Shown piece by piece: positions 6,104-6,590 of a DNA stretch of 6,590 nt; within the stretch, counting starts at the first letter, position 1, and each line of letters opens with the position of its first letter. The stretch comes from Acidisphaera sp035272265. GTDB lineage: Bacteria; Pseudomonadota; Alphaproteobacteria; Acetobacterales; Acetobacteraceae. The stretch covers positions 1 to 6,590 of the forward strand of contig DATEQV010000451.1 in NCBI GenBank assembly GCA_035272265.1. Direction: 5' to 3'. The translations under genes were made by a program, and so were the position numbers. The notes beneath the pieces were generated by a model. The model saw only the letters and a list, made by a program, of their open reading frames with translations. It did no database searches and was not told where the DNA came from.

Positions 6104-6589
6104 GGCGGTTCGAGGCTTGGCGGGCGCGGGTATCGTCGGGCGGGCGGCGCCGATCTTGATCGTGCCGGAGCGCGGATCGGGCGGCGCGGCCGAGACCGCG
6201 CGGGGCTGGGCAGCCGGCTGCGCGGGGACGTCGGGCGACGGCGGCTGGGGAGGCGGCTGAGGCGTCCCGCGCGGTGATCGCGGGCGTACCGGCCTCGGCG
6301 GGCGTTTCGGTTCCGTGCTGTCGGGCGCATTCGCGCGGCCGTCCGCGGCCACGTGCGCGGCGCGTGTCACGCGGCGCCGGGTTGCTTTGTCGCGACGCGC
6401 CTCGCCTGGACGGAGCACGCGCAGGCGGGCGCTGCGGCGGCGCAGCAGTACGCGCAGGAGTGCGGCGTGGTCGCGCACGAGGTCGCGCTCGACGTCGCGG
6501 CGTGCGTGGGCGTGGTGCGCGCCCGGGCCGCTGGGGCGGTACGACGGCCAGAGGGTGATCTCGAACGGCTCGGGTTGCGGGCCGTAGCG
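6104..6589 (-). CDS. Unrecognised minus-strand reading frame, 5' end outside the window, 3' end uncertain
   Basis: This 487-base right end has no plus-strand gene that can be supported. On the minus strand one frame enters from beyond the right edge and stays open through all of it (162 codons). Its first part, read from 6589 down to about 6410, has almost all codons ending in G or C and ordinary composition, including PFEITLWPSY near 6540-6568 and an Arg/Leu-rich stretch LLRVLLRRR. From about 6310 to 6170 it becomes strongly proline-rich, like a disordered tail. No stop exists in this frame until 5054-5056, deep inside murA on the opposite strand, so the true end is unclear: a frameshift would bring a stop at 6040 or 6012, just inside the murA 3' end. 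The family is not recognised. It could also be non-coding GC-rich DNA or a decayed gene. Plus-strand frames here are rich in Arg, Ser or Ala in the manner of shadows. Confidence 0.38.
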
Positions 6590-6590
6590 G

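Noticed and set aside
6275..6590. Plus-strand frames after murA, including an Ala-rich one reading toward the right edge
   Set aside because: Codon third-position bias fails toward the right edge, where the minus-strand frame is at its best, and composition is Arg/Ser- or Ala-rich as in shadows.

Overview
The window is very GC-rich and codes almost wall to wall with strong G/C preference at third codon positions. The Dcd and MurA sequences read like alphaproteobacterial versions, most like the Rhodospirillales side of the class. That placement is by recognition, not by a search. LpxB and MurA together mean a Gram-negative cell that makes lipid A and peptidoglycan. No tRNA, rRNA, CRISPR array, insertion sequence or phage gene was seen.

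Layout, left to right. (1) Bases 2-1191 hold the 3' end of a GNAT acetyltransferase gene, cut by the window edge, and a complete nitrilase-superfamily amidohydrolase, joined by an ATGA stop/start overlap. (2) lpxB (lipid-A-disaccharide synthase) follows after 13 bases from a GTG start. (3) A short-chain dehydrogenase closely resembling human BDH2/DHRS6 and bacterial 2-keto-3-deoxy-L-fuconate dehydrogenases overlaps the lpxB 3' end by 17 bases. After 24 bases comes a fumarylacetoacetate-hydrolase-family enzyme. In known non-phosphorylating L-fucose and L-rhamnose routes these two families do the last two steps: oxidation of a 2-keto-3-deoxy acid to a 2,4-diketo acid, then its hydrolysis. (4) After a strong GC hairpin comes dcd (dCTP deaminase). 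(5) After a gap carrying a REP-like palindrome comes murA from a TTG start. (6) The last 487 bases have no recognised gene; the best coding signal there is a minus-strand reading frame entering from beyond the right edge and converging on murA.

All six recognised genes point the same way, and the first five are tightly packed, so 2-4055 could be one transcript. A TTGACA hexamer late in lpxB could give the dehydrogenase-hydrolase pair its own promoter. lpxB, dcd and murA are housekeeping envelope and nucleotide genes. The GNAT-nitrilase and dehydrogenase-hydrolase pairs are accessory metabolism set between them, and their substrates cannot be read from sequence. The window shows no clear new system. 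The points most worth following are the substrate of the dehydrogenase-hydrolase pair, the coupled GNAT-nitrilase pair, the extended lpxB tail, and the unidentified right end.
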